Assembly: GCF_000519185.1 (NCBI RefSeq)
Contig: NZ_JAFA01000050.1
Span: 1-54,668 of the forward strand
DNA: 54,668 nt
Reading direction: 5' to 3'
Origin: Paraburkholderia nodosa DSM 21604
Lineage (GTDB): Bacteria > Pseudomonadota > Gammaproteobacteria > Burkholderiales > Burkholderiaceae
Position numbers and translations under genes: made by a program. Shown in pieces: positions 34,706-43,628 of this stretch; the stretch's first letter is position 1; every line of letters begins with the position of its first letter. The notes beneath the pieces were generated by a model. It was given only the letters and a program-made list of their open reading frames with translations, searched no databases and was not told the DNA's origin.

Positions 34706-37700
34706 TCAGTGAAAATTACGGCTCTCGGTTGCGAGGCGCCCGAGCAGCCGGCTGTGGTCCTCCAGCCGGTGCGCCACGAGGTGCACGACCTCGCCCTCGC
34801 GCTGCACCACGCCCGCCACCGCCAGCAGCGAAGACCCTAGCAGTTCCTTGCGCTGCGACTCGACGAGCGACGCGTGCACGATCACGTTGACGCTGCCGGT
34901 CTCGTCCTCGAGCGATACGAAGATCGTGCCGTTCGCCGTACCCGGCCGCTGCCGCACCGTCACGATCCCGCACACGCGCGCGAGCATGCCGTGCCGGCAA
35001 TGCGCCAGTTGCTCCGCCGTGCGAAAACGCTGCCTGGTCAGGCCGTGGCGCAGCAGCTCGAGCGGATGGCGATTGAGCGTGAGACGCAGGCTCGCGTAAT
35101 CGGCGACGATTTCCGCGCCTTCGGAAGCGCGCGGCAACGCCAGCGGCGCCTCGGCCACGGGCGCGTCGCGCAACAGCGCGGGCACCGCGTGCTGCGCGGT
35201 CACGGCCCACCACGCCTCGCGCCGATGGCCCGCGATGCTCGCGAGCGCGTTCGACGCCGCCAGCGCCTCCAGCTCGCGCCGCGTGAGCGTCGCGCGCCGC
35301 GCGAGATCGTCGACGTCGGTGAACGGCGCACGATCGCGCGCCTCAATCACACGCCGCGCGGCATCTTCGGAAAAGCCCTTGATGAGACTGAAGCCGAGGC
35401 GCACGGCCGGGCCGCCGCGTCCATAGCGCCGCGGCGCAAGCGCAATGCGCGAGCGCACGACGCGCTTGAGGCCGTCCATGAACCTGTGCCGCCGGCCGCC
35501 GCGCTTGAGCGTGCCCCTGCGCGTCAACGCGGCCGCGCCCAGCAGCGCGCGATAACGCAGCCCCTCGGCGTTGCGCGCGCGAACCGCCTCGTCATCGAGC
35601 CGCTCGCCGGGTGCGCCGCGCCGCTCCAGCACCGACGCCCAGTCGCTCAACGCGATATCGGGCGCGCGCACCTGCACGCCGTGACGCTTCGCATCCTGCA
35701 CGAGCTGGGAAGGCGAATAGAAACCGAGCGGCTGACTATTCAGCAGTCCTGCCAGAAATGCGGCGGGCTCGTAACGCTTGAGCCACGAGCTCGTGTAGAC
35801 GAGCAGCGCGAAACTCGCCGCATGGCTTTCCGGAAAGCCGTAGTCGCCGAAACCCTCGATCTGCTTGCAGATGCGCTCGGCGAATTCCAGCGAGTAGCCC
35901 TTCTTGAGCATGCGCTTCGTGAGATCGGCCTGATACGGCCGCAGGTCTCCATCGCGCCGCCATGCGGCCATCGCGCGGCGCAGCTTGTCGGCTTCCTCGC
36001 CGGTGTAGTCGGCGGCGACCATCGCGAGATGCATCACCTGCTCCTGGAAGATCGGCACGCCGAGCGTGCGTTCGAGCACCGGGCGCAATTCTTCCTTCGC
36101 ATATTCCACCGCCTCGTCGCCGTGCCGGCGCTTGAGGTACGGATGCACCATGTCGCCCTGGATCGGCCCCGGCCGCACGATCGCCACCTGGATCACGAGG
36201 TCGTAGTACGTGCGCGGCCGCAAACGCGGCAACATGCTCTGCTGCGCGCGCGACTCGATCTGGAACACGCCGACCGTATCGGCCCTGGCGCACATGCGAT
36301 ACACCGCCGGGTCCTCGACCGGAATGTCCTGCACGCGCATCTCGGGCAGCCCGCGCCTGAGCGCCACGAATTCAAGCGAGCGGCGGATCGCCGAGAGCAT
36401 GCCGAGCGCGAGCACGTCCACTTTCAGCAGCCGCAGCGCGTCGATATCGTCCTTGTCCCACTCGATCACGTAGCGGTCCTTCATCGCCGCGTTTTCGATC
36501 GGCACGAGGCGCGAGAGCTTGTCGCGCGCGATCACGAAACCGCCCACGTGCTGCGAGAGATGGCGCGGAAAACCGCGCAGCTCGCGCGTGAGGCGGATGA
36601 GCTGCTGCGTGACGTGCGAGTCGGGCGAAAAGCCCGCTTCCTCCAGATGGCGCGCGATCGAATCGGGGCCGTCCCACCACTGATGCGCGCCTGAGAGCTT
36701 TTCGACGAGCGCACTGTCGAGGCCGAGCGCCTTGCCGACATCGCGCAACGCGCTGCGCGAGCGATAGGTGATGAGCGTCGCGGCCAGCGCGGCGCGGCGC
36801 GTGCCGTACTTGCGATAGATGTACTGAATGACCTCTTCGCGGCGCTGATGCTCGAAGTCGACATCGATGTCGGGCGGCTCGTTGCGCGCGCGAGAGAGAA
36901 AACGCGCCACGAGCATGTTCATGCGCACGGGGTCGATCTCCGTGATCTTCAGGCAGTAGCAGACCACCGAGTTCGCCGCCGAGCCCCGCCCCTGGCACAG
37001 GATCTTCTGATCGCGCGCGAAGCGGACGATGTCGTGCACCGTGAGGAAGTACTTCTCGTACTTCAGCTCGTCGATGAGCTCGAGCTCCTGTTCGATCTGA
37101 TCCCGGCGCTTGTCGTTCAGGCCGTCGGGCCAGCGCTCCAGTGCGCCCTTCATCACGAGCTTGCGCAGCCACGACTGCGGCGTCTCGCCGGGCGGCACCA
37201 GTTCCTCGGGATATTCGTAGGCCAGCTCGCCGAGCGAAAACGTGCAGCGGCGCGCAACGTCGAGCGTCGCGTCGAGCGCCTCGCGCGGATAAATCGCGCC
37301 AAGCCGCACGCGCGAGCGCAGATGGCGCTCCGCATTCGCCTCCAGCGCGCGCCCGCACGAAGCGAGCGGCTTGCCGATACGGATCGCGCTCAGCGTATCC
37401 TGCAACGGCTTGCGCGAACGCGCGTGCATCAGCACCCCGCCCGCCGCGACGAGCGGCAGGCCGCTCTCCTGCGAGACATGGCGCAGCACTTCGATCTGCG
37501 TGTCGTCGCCGCCGGTTTGCCAGAGTTCGAGCGCGAGCCAGGCGCGCTCGGCCGCGAAGCCCGCGAGCCAGTGCGCGGCGCGCAGCGTTTGCGCGAGCGT
37601 GGCCGTGCGCTGCGGCACGAGCAGCAACACGCACTCGCGCAAGTGCTTCAGATGCTCGAAACCTGTCCCGGGCTCGGTGAAATCGGCGGGATGCACGCGA

Positions 37701-38188
37701 TAGCTGCCCTTTGCCGCCCGCGAGCGCGCAAGCGTGATCAGCTCGCAAAGATTGCCGTAGCCTTCGCGGGTCATGGCGAGCGCAACGATCGTGCAGAACG
37801 GTGCGCCATGTTCGTCGACGAGATTCAGCTCGCTGCCGGTGAGCAGGTGCAGCGACGGCTCGAACGGGCCCAAGGCCGCGGCGGCGGTATGGCCGCCGCG
37901 TTCGCGGGCCTCGCGCACGGCTTCGTCATGCGCCTTTTTGCGCGCCTCGTCGTATTCGTTGAGCGCGCTCCAGGCGCGCACGACGCCCGCGAACGAGCAT
38001 TCGTCGGTGATCGCGAGCGCGCGGTAGCCGTGGCGGATCGCCTGCTCGACCATCTCGCCCGGGCGCGACGCGCCGTGCAGGAAGGTGAAATTGGTCAGGC
38101 AGTGCAGCTCGGCGTAGTCAGGCAGCTGCGCGGCCCACTGCGCCGGCAACTGTGGAGGCGACGACGCGCCCGTCCCGCTGATCGACAT
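34706..38188 (-). CDS. dnaE2: Error-prone DNA polymerase DnaE2 (ImuC)
   Basis: This 1160-residue C-family polymerase is used for mutagenic translesion synthesis. Its PHP domain begins near ELHCLTNFTFLHGASRPGEMV. The catalytic palm carries EPPDIDVDFEHQRREEVIQYI, and the fingers include the GFPRHLSQHVGGFVI segment. The C terminus has an OB-fold (GTIFVSLEDETGSVNVIVH). The ATG at 38188 follows the imuB stop (38223) by 34 bp, within the imuA-imuB-dnaE2 operon. Length is close to the family's usual 1050-1100 or slightly longer. Expression is expected from the LexA box at 40672. Confidence 0.94.
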   Translation of the reverse strand: MSISGTGASSPPQLPAQWAAQLPDYAELHCLTNFTFLHGASRPGEMVEQAIRHGYRALAITDECSFAGVVRAWSALNEYDEARKKAHDEAVREARERGGHTAAAALGPFEPSLHLLTGSELNLVDEHGAPFCTIVALAMTREGYGNLCELITLARSRAAKGSYRVHPADFTEPGTGFEHLKHLRECVLLLVPQRTATLAQTLRAAHWLAGFAAERAWLALELWQTGGDDTQIEVLRHVSQESGLPLVAAGGVLMHARSRKPLQDTLSAIRIGKPLASCGRALEANAERHLRSRVRLGAIYPREALDATLDVARRCTFSLGELAYEYPEELVPPGETPQSWLRKLVMKGALERWPDGLNDKRRDQIEQELELIDELKYEKYFLTVHDIVRFARDQKILCQGRGSAANSVVCYCLKITEIDPVRMNMLVARFLSRARNEPPDIDVDFEHQRREEVIQYIYRKYGTRRAALAATLITYRSRSALRDVGKALGLDSALVEKLSGAHQWWDGPDSIARHLEEAGFSPDSHVTQQLIRLTRELRGFPRHLSQHVGGFVIARDKLSRLVPIENAAMKDRYVIEWDKDDIDALRLLKVDVLALGMLSAIRRSLEFVALRRGLPEMRVQDIPVEDPAVYRMCARADTVGVFQIESRAQQSMLPRLRPRTYYDLVIQVAIVRPGPIQGDMVHPYLKRRHGDEAVEYAKEELRPVLERTLGVPIFQEQVMHLAMVAADYTGEEADKLRRAMAAWRRDGDLRPYQADLTKRMLKKGYSLEFAERICKQIEGFGDYGFPESHAASFALLVYTSSWLKRYEPAAFLAGLLNSQPLGFYSPSQLVQDAKRHGVQVRAPDIALSDWASVLERRGAPGERLDDEAVRARNAEGLRYRALLGAAALTRRGTLKRGGRRHRFMDGLKRVVRSRIALAPRRYGRGGPAVRLGFSLIKGFSEDAARRVIEARDRAPFTDVDDLARRATLTRRELEALAASNALASIAGHRREAWWAVTAQHAVPALLRDAPVAEAPLALPRASEGAEIVADYASLRLTLNRHPLELLRHGLTRQRFRTAEQLAHCRHGMLARVCGIVTVRQRPGTANGTIFVSLEDETGSVNVIVHASLVESQRKELLGSSLLAVAGVVQREGEVVHLVAHRLEDHSRLLGRLATESRNFH

Positions 38189-38222
38189 GATTCCTGAAAT
38201 CCGAAAGAACGACGAATAAGCG

Positions 38223-39821
38223 CTAGCCGAAAAGCCCTTGCAGATACCACTGGCCGCCAATGCGCTCGCGATACAGCCAGAACATGCGGCCCTGGTCGTC
38301 GGCGGCGACGTAGTAGTCGCGCCCGACGCCCTCGCCGTCCCACCAGCCGGACTCGATGCGCTCGGTCCGCGTGAGCGTCTTCAGCGGCCGTCGATAAACG
38401 GGCCGGTCGCCGCGCGTCGCGAGCTTGAGCGGCTTTTCGAGCAGCCACGCCGGGCGCGGCTGGGTCGGCAGCGGCACCTCGGGCAGGTCGAAGGCGCTTT
38501 GCACGGGTGCGCTCGCGCGGGCTTCCTGCTGCGGCTTGCCGGCCTTGCGCGGCTTGCGCGTACGCTTCGCGCCGCTCTCGCGGTAAGGCCGCGCCGACAT
38601 CGCCAGTTCGGGCCGATGATCGTCCTCGACGAAAAGCTGCAGCACGTTCTGCTCGCCAAGCCGCGCGCCGATGCGCTCGAAGAGCTGCCCGAGCGACGCC
38701 TCGGCGGCCTCGGCCATCGGAAAGAGCGTGTCGGTGGGCGCCGAGTATTCGCTCACCTGCGAGGCGACGAGCGCAAGGCCGATCACGGGCGCGGCAAGCT
38801 CGGTCTGATTCAGGCGCTCGCGAAGCAGCCATAGCAGATGCTCGGCGTCGCGCGAAGGCGACGCCCAGGCGATCGTGAGGCTAGACGTGCGCGGCGCGTG
38901 ACGCGAAGCCAGCTCGTGCTCCAGACGCAGCTCGAAGCCGCTCAACGCCGCGTGCTGCGCGGCCAGCCAGCCGGCCAGCTGCATCACGAGCCGGCGCGCG
39001 GCAAAGAGCAGCGCCTCGGCGCTCTCCACGCGCGCCTGCAATTCGAGCGACGCGTGAAAGGACGGCGGCGCGACAAACCAGACGCGCGGATCGGGCGCCT
39101 CGCCGCGCGCCTGCGCGAGCCAGCCGAGCACGCCGTCGCCGAAACGCCGCACGATGCCGTCGCGCGGCAACCTCCGCAAGTCACCGAGCGTCGCGCAGCC
39201 GATCTGCGTGAGCGCGTGGTCGTGCTGCGCGGCGAACGGCGCAAGCGTGACCGGCAGCGAATCGAGCACGCGCGCGAGCGTCGTTGCCTTGAGCACGTGC
39301 CAGCGGCGCGACGAGCGCGTGACGTGCGCCTGCGCGAGCGTCCACGCCCCCCACGCCGTGGGCGCACACGCCATGCGCGCGGCGTGCCCGCAGCCGGCCA
39401 CTGTCGCCGCGACCCTGGCGAGCAGCGCACGCACGCCGCCGAAAAGACGCAAGCCCGAGCCGACCTCGAGCAACAACGTGTGCGACGGCGCGAACGACAC
39501 CTTGGGCGTATAGGCGAGCAACGCGAGCGCGAGCGCCTCGAACGCGCGGGTCTCGCGCGCCGGATCGGCTTCGAGCAGCACGAGCCCCGGCGCGAGCGCG
39601 AGCGCGTGCGAGCGCGTGTTGCCGGGCTCGACGCCTGAGCGCAGCGCGTCGAGATCGGCGATCAGGATGCGCGTGTGGTCGGCGAGCGCGTAGCAGCGCG
39701 GCGCACTGGCGACATCGGCATCGACGCTTTCAGGCAGGAGCGGCGTTGATGGCGCCGGCGGCATCAGAGGTCTGACGGCCTCCAGCGGCAACAACGGCAA
39801 GGTGACGGCGATCCACAGCAT
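38223..39821 (-). CDS. imuB: ImuB, catalytically inactive Y-family polymerase-like protein
   Basis: This 532-residue protein resembles Y-family DNA polymerases but, as in other ImuB proteins, lacks the full set of acidic catalytic residues in the N-terminal palm (LWIAVTLPLLPLEAV). It is thought to act as an adaptor linking DnaE2 and ImuA to the sliding clamp. The little-finger-like part lies around residues 240-330, and the C terminus ends with WYLQGLFG. Its ATG at 39821 lies inside imuA, giving a 92-bp overlap and so tight coupling. The frame is open further upstream but only antisense-like sequence lies there. Confidence 0.88.
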   Translation of the reverse strand: MLWIAVTLPLLPLEAVRPLMPPAPSTPLLPESVDADVASAPRCYALADHTRILIADLDALRSGVEPGNTRSHALALAPGLVLLEADPARETRAFEALALALLAYTPKVSFAPSHTLLLEVGSGLRLFGGVRALLARVAATVAGCGHAARMACAPTAWGAWTLAQAHVTRSSRRWHVLKATTLARVLDSLPVTLAPFAAQHDHALTQIGCATLGDLRRLPRDGIVRRFGDGVLGWLAQARGEAPDPRVWFVAPPSFHASLELQARVESAEALLFAARRLVMQLAGWLAAQHAALSGFELRLEHELASRHAPRTSSLTIAWASPSRDAEHLLWLLRERLNQTELAAPVIGLALVASQVSEYSAPTDTLFPMAEAAEASLGQLFERIGARLGEQNVLQLFVEDDHRPELAMSARPYRESGAKRTRKPRKAGKPQQEARASAPVQSAFDLPEVPLPTQPRPAWLLEKPLKLATRGDRPVYRRPLKTLTRTERIESGWWDGEGVGRDYYVAADDQGRMFWLYRERIGGQWYLQGLFG

Positions 39822-40587
39822 GATTGACCCCGGGCCACGGCATGACGACGGAGGCTGCGTCCGGCTGGGGCAGCACCGCGTCCTGCAGCGGCAATGTAAT
39901 GACAAGTGGCTGGGCGGGCGGCGGCCCGCGGCGCTTGAAGATATCGACGGAGAGCGCGGCGAGCTGCATCCATTGCCGGCGGTTCAGGTTCGTGTCGTCG
40001 GGCGGCGGCACCGGCGCGCAGGTCATGCGCAGCGGCGCCGGCGACGACTGGTTGCGCGCCGCGAGCGGCCGGACGAGAAACGCGAGCGCCTGCGAATCCT
40101 GGGCGGCGACCTGCAGACGGCGCACGGCGTCGGCGCGCGCCTTCGTCTGCCAGAGCAGCACGGCGCCCATGCCTTCCTGCTTGAGCGCCTGCTCGGCCAC
40201 CCAGGCGGATTCGTCTTCGGCCGCGCGCACCCAGATCACGCGCTCGAGCGCGACCCCCCATGCCTTGAGCGCGCAGGCGTAGGGGCGCCACGGCGGCGCG
40301 ACGAGCAGCACGTGCCGGCCCGCCTGCGCGGTGAGCGCGCGCAACGCCGGCGCGACGAGCCGCATCTCGCCCACGCCGCCCTGCTCGACGAGCAGCTCGG
40401 TCAGGCTGCCCGCGGGCCAGCCGGCGCCGGGGAGCTGGGCGTCGAGCGTGGCGTGGCCGCTCGGCACCGTGCGCTCGCTGGCGCGCGCGAGCTGATCGCC
40501 TTGCCACACGCGGCTTTGCAGCCGGGGGGGCAAGTGCGCGGCGAGTTGCGCGGTGGTCTGCGCAGTGATGTGGGCGGCTGCTGCCAT
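39730..40587 (-). CDS. imuA: ImuA, SulA/RecA-like mutasome accessory protein
   Basis: This 285-residue protein of the ImuA (SulA-related, RecA-like ATPase fold) family works with ImuB and DnaE2 in damage-induced mutagenesis. HATLDAQLPGAGWPAGSLTELL and RHVLLVAPPWRPYACALKAWGV are the conserved RecA-like segments; the Walker A region is degenerate. The start used is ATG 40587. A GTG at 40671 would begin at the operator itself and is unlikely. The gene overlaps imuB by 92 bp. A LexA operator lies 85 bp upstream, making it the head of the cassette. Confidence 0.88.
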   Translation of the reverse strand: MAAAAHITAQTTAQLAAHLPPRLQSRVWQGDQLARASERTVPSGHATLDAQLPGAGWPAGSLTELLVEQGGVGEMRLVAPALRALTAQAGRHVLLVAPPWRPYACALKAWGVALERVIWVRAAEDESAWVAEQALKQEGMGAVLLWQTKARADAVRRLQVAAQDSQALAFLVRPLAARNQSSPAPLRMTCAPVPPPDDTNLNRRQWMQLAALSVDIFKRRGPPPAQPLVITLPLQDAVLPQPDAASVVMPWPGVNHAVDRRHLAVVAAGGRQTSDAAGAINAAPA

Positions 40588-40671
40588 GGTTCGTGGCCTG
40601 ATTGATGGGAACGCTCCGCCCTGCCCGGCAAGAAATGGGGCATCGGCAGGAAGGAGGCGGCGCGCCTCCAC

Positions 40672-40687
40672 CTGTATATTTATACAG
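40672..40687. promoter_or_regulatory. LexA (SOS) box of the imu cassette
   Basis: CTGTATATTTATACAG is a near-perfect match to the LexA operator CTGT-N8-ACAG with an AT-rich centre. It precedes imuA-imuB-dnaE2 on the minus strand. LexA repression and SOS induction of the cassette are therefore expected. Confidence 0.93.
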
Positions 40688-40879
40688 TATTTTGAGAGAT
40701 TGGAGGAGGCGGAAATTGGGGATGGGTCATTTTGCGATCCAATGCAAAATGCTGATCCATACTCTTGCGCGATGGACCGGCCGCCGGACGTCGTGCTTAC
40801 GTCCGGGGCAAACGCCGCTTGATACTCACCGCCAGCCCGATGCGGGTGACGGCGATAAAGGGCGCGGATCTTGTTGCTA

Positions 40880-42502
40880 TCAGGACGCGTGCGCTGACGT
40901 CAGATCGAGCGCCACGGCTTGCGCCACTTCGATGCCGTCGATGGCCGCCGAGTAGATACCACCGGCATACCCGGCGCCCTCGCCGGCCGGATACAGACCT
41001 TCGACGTTCATGCTCTGGTAATTGTCTTTGCGCCGAATCCGCAGCGGCGAAGAGGTGCGCGTCTCCACGCCGGTGAGGACCGCATCGTGCATCGCGAAGC
41101 CTGCGAGCTTCTTGTCGATCTGAGGCAGGGCTTCACGGATGGCTTCAATCACGTAGTCGGGCAGCGCGGTGCTGAGATCGGTCGGGTGCACACCCGGCTT
41201 GTAAGACGGCACCACGGAGCCGAGCGACGTCGACGGACGGCCGGCGATAAAGTCGCCGACCAGCTGGCCCGGCGCCTGGTAATTGCCGCCGCCGAGTTCG
41301 AACGCCCGTTCTTCCCACTTGCGCTGGAAGGCGATGCCCGCGAGCGGGCCGCCCGGATAGTCCTCCGGCGTGATGCCGACGACGATGCCCGCGTTCGCGT
41401 TGCGCTCGGCCCGCGAATACTGGCTCATGCCATTGGTGACCACGCGGCCGGGTTCGGAAGTCGCCGCGACCACCGTGCCGCCCGGGCACATGCAGAAGCT
41501 ATAGACCGCCCGTCCATTGTTGGCGTGATGCACCACCTTGTAGTCGGCCGCGCCGAGTTGCTTGTGGCCCGCGAACTTGCCGAAACGGCTGCGATCGATC
41601 AGCCCCTGCGGATGCTCGATGCGAAAGCCCAGCGAAAACGGCTTGGCTTCCATGAACACGCCGCGCTCGTGCAGCATCTGGAAGGTATCGCGGGCGCTAT
41701 GGCCGACGGCCAGCACGACGTGGTCGCACGGCAGCGTCTCGCCGTTCGAAAGCTTGAGCGCGCGCACCTTGCCCTGTTCGATTTCGATGTCTTCGACGCG
41801 GGTTTCGAAGCGCACTTCACCGCCCAGCTCGTGGATGGTGGCGCGCATTTTTTCCACCATGCTGACGAGACGGAACGTGCCGATGTGCGGCCGGCTCAGA
41901 TACAGGATGTCTTCCGGCGCGCCCGCCTTGACGAACTCCTCGAGCACTTTGCGGCCGTAGTGGTGCGGATCCTTGATCTGGCTGTACAGCTTGCCGTCGG
42001 AAAACGTCCCGGCCCCGCCTTCGCCGAACTGCACGTTGGATTCGGGGTTGAGCACGGACTTGCGCCACAGCCCGAAGGTGTCCTTGGTGCGCTCGCGCAC
42101 GGCCTTGCCGCGCTCGAGGATGATGGGACGAAAGCCCATCTGCGCGAGGATCAGTCCCGCGAACAGGCCGCACGGTCCCATGCCGATCACCACCGGACGC
42201 GGACGCGTCGAATGCTCGGGCGCCTTCGCAACAAAGCGGTAGGTCATGTCCGGCGTCACCCCGCAATGCGGCTGGCCGGCGATCCGCTTGAGCACGGCCG
42301 CTTCGTCCTTGACTTCGACGTCGACGATATAGGTCAGCTTGATATCCGAGCGCTTGCGTGCATCGTGCGCACGGCGGAATACGGTGTAACGCTCGAGCGC
42401 GTCCGCCGCTACGCCGAGATCCGCGAGGCGTCCCCGAATCGCGGCTTCAAGTTCGCTTTCGGCGTGGTCGAGGGGGAGTTTGACTTCGGATAAACGTAAC
42501 AT
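40880..42502 (-). CDS. FAD-dependent dehydrogenase (COG2509-like)
   Basis: This 540-residue flavoprotein has an N-terminal alpha/beta domain (~1-95) and a Rossmann FAD-binding motif, VIGMGPCGLFAGLILAQMGFRPI, at about residues 100-122. GEGGAGTFSDGKL, ALKLSNGETLPCDHVVLAVGHSARDT and the C-terminal YPAGEGAGYAGGIYSAAIDG complete the flavin fold. It matches the uncharacterised COG2509/YhiN-like dehydrogenases; the substrate is unknown. The ATG at 42502 has no strong ribosome site; the longer frame to 42937 runs through the tRNA gene and is spurious. It lies downstream of tRNA-Pro on the same strand. Confidence 0.88.
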   Translation of the reverse strand: MLRLSEVKLPLDHAESELEAAIRGRLADLGVAADALERYTVFRRAHDARKRSDIKLTYIVDVEVKDEAAVLKRIAGQPHCGVTPDMTYRFVAKAPEHSTRPRPVVIGMGPCGLFAGLILAQMGFRPIILERGKAVRERTKDTFGLWRKSVLNPESNVQFGEGGAGTFSDGKLYSQIKDPHHYGRKVLEEFVKAGAPEDILYLSRPHIGTFRLVSMVEKMRATIHELGGEVRFETRVEDIEIEQGKVRALKLSNGETLPCDHVVLAVGHSARDTFQMLHERGVFMEAKPFSLGFRIEHPQGLIDRSRFGKFAGHKQLGAADYKVVHHANNGRAVYSFCMCPGGTVVAATSEPGRVVTNGMSQYSRAERNANAGIVVGITPEDYPGGPLAGIAFQRKWEERAFELGGGNYQAPGQLVGDFIAGRPSTSLGSVVPSYKPGVHPTDLSTALPDYVIEAIREALPQIDKKLAGFAMHDAVLTGVETRTSSPLRIRRKDNYQSMNVEGLYPAGEGAGYAGGIYSAAIDGIEVAQAVALDLTSAHAS

Positions 42503-42634
42503 GGCTGCCAGGGTGCGATCGCCACGGGAATGGTGGCCGATCCGTATTTTATAGGCTCGGCGGCTTGTCAAATGGAACGCAAGCCGTACGACGAAACGCG
42601 AGCGCGTATGAGCCAACATGGGAGAAAAAGAAAA

Positions 42635-42665
42635 AGGGGCTACAGGCCAATGGCGTGTAACCCCT
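42635..42665 (-). terminator. Terminator after tRNA-Pro
   Basis: AGGGGCTACA pairs with TGTAACCCCT (one mismatch) around an 11-base loop. On the minus strand it is followed by TTTTCTTTTTC. It lies just downstream of tRNA-Pro. Confidence 0.7.
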
Positions 42666-42674
42666 CGGTATTGC

Positions 42675-42751
42675 TGGTCGGAGCGATAGGATTCGAACCT
42701 ACGACCCTCTGATCCCAAATCAGATGCGCTACCAGGCTGCGCTACGCTCCG
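42675..42751 (-). tRNA. tRNA-Pro (anticodon TGG)
   Basis: This is a 77-nt cloverleaf. The acceptor arms CGGAGCG/CGCTCCG are present, with D arm (GCGCAGCCTGGTAGCGC), anticodon stem TCTGA/TCAGA around loop TTTGGGA, T-arm GGTTCGAATCC and encoded CCA. The anticodon TGG reads proline CCN codons. Confidence 0.97.
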
Positions 42752-42913
42752 ACGAATCATCGATTGTATCGGCACTGATGCCATGCCGTCAAATCTGCGC
42801 GAACGATAGCGACAAAAAGAGATCCGCAGCACGTGCTTGCCGCACACCAGCGAGGCGTGCACCATGACAGCACACACAGCACGTGCACCCATACCCCAAA
42901 AAAAGGAGACGCC

Positions 42914-43378
42914 ATGCACCTCATCCTCTGGCGCCACGCCGAAGCCGAAGACATCGCCGCCAGCGACCTCTCCCGCCAGCTCACCACGCGCGGGCGCAAG
43001 CAGGCGCAGAACGTCGCACGCTGGCTACGCGCGCGCCTGCCCGAGGACGCCGTGATCCTCGCCAGCCCCGCCGCACGTACCATCCAGACCGCGGAGGCAC
43101 TGACCGACCAGTATCGCGTCGTGCGCGAACTCGCGCCCGATGCGAGCGTCGAGGAGGTGCTGACCGCCGTCGGCTGGCCCGAGGGCCTCGCGTCCACGGT
43201 CGTGGTGGTCGGCCATCAGCCCACGCTCGGCGAAGTCGCGGCGCGGCTGCTCTCGGGCGGCGCCGATTCGCGCAGCTGGGCCGTGAAGAAGGCCGGCGTG
43301 CTCTGGCTCGCGAGCCGCGAGCGCGACGGCGGCGACCAGGCCGTCCTGCACGCGGCCATCACGCCCGATCTCGTCTAG
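42914..43378 (+). CDS. sixA: Phosphohistidine phosphatase SixA
   Basis: This 154-residue histidine phosphatase has the RHG-type motif RHAEAED (catalytic His8) and conserved SPAARTIQTAEAL, VVGHQPTLGEVA and a C-terminal LLWLA-like strand. It removes phosphate from phosphohistidine in phosphotransfer proteins. AAAAAGGAGAC precedes the ATG. It precedes the OlsB-like gene by about 250 bp on the same strand, separated by a repeat and Pho-box region, so separate transcription is likely. Confidence 0.93.
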   Translation: MHLILWRHAEAEDIAASDLSRQLTTRGRKQAQNVARWLRARLPEDAVILASPAARTIQTAEALTDQYRVVRELAPDASVEEVLTAVGWPEGLASTVVVVGHQPTLGEVAARLLSGGADSRSWAVKKAGVLWLASRERDGGDQAVLHAAITPDLV

Positions 43379-43432
43379 CCTTCCCCCCGCCTACGCCTGC
43401 CTCACCGGGCCGCCTGCATGCGGCCCCTACAA

Positions 43433-43487
43433 CGATTCAAGCGCGATTCAAGCGCGATTCAAGCGCACTTCAAGCGCGCTTCAAACG
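43433..43487. repeat. Five-copy 11-bp tandem repeat
   Basis: The unit CGATTCAAGCG is repeated five times (43433-43487), the last two copies slightly diverged. It lies upstream of the OlsB-like gene's Pho-like sites and has the same 11-bp period. Confidence 0.8.
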
Positions 43488-43535
43488 CTCCCGCCGCCCC
43501 CGGCCTTTCGGCCGCGCGTCCGTCTGCCTTACACC

Positions 43536-43575
43536 ACGTCATCGAATCGTCATTGCGTTTTCATGGAAACGTAAC
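43536..43575 (+). promoter_or_regulatory. Pho-box-like array upstream of the acyltransferase gene
   Basis: Half-sites ACGTCAT (43536), TCGTCAT (43547), TTTTCAT (43558) and ACGTAAC (43569) repeat at exactly 11-bp spacing. They resemble the CTGTCAT PhoB half-site, with three matching 5 of 7 bases and the last 3 of 7. They lie about 54-93 bp before the start at 43629. This points to PhoB activation in phosphate limitation. Confidence 0.6.
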
Positions 43576-43628
43576 CGCGTATTACTACATTGCCGGAAAA
43601 GTTCTCTTACTTCCGACCAGGACGCCCC

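Noticed and set aside
42503..42937. Upstream extension of the FAD-dependent dehydrogenase
   Set aside because: It is read through the tRNA-Pro gene and has no family similarity; the ATG at 42502 is used.
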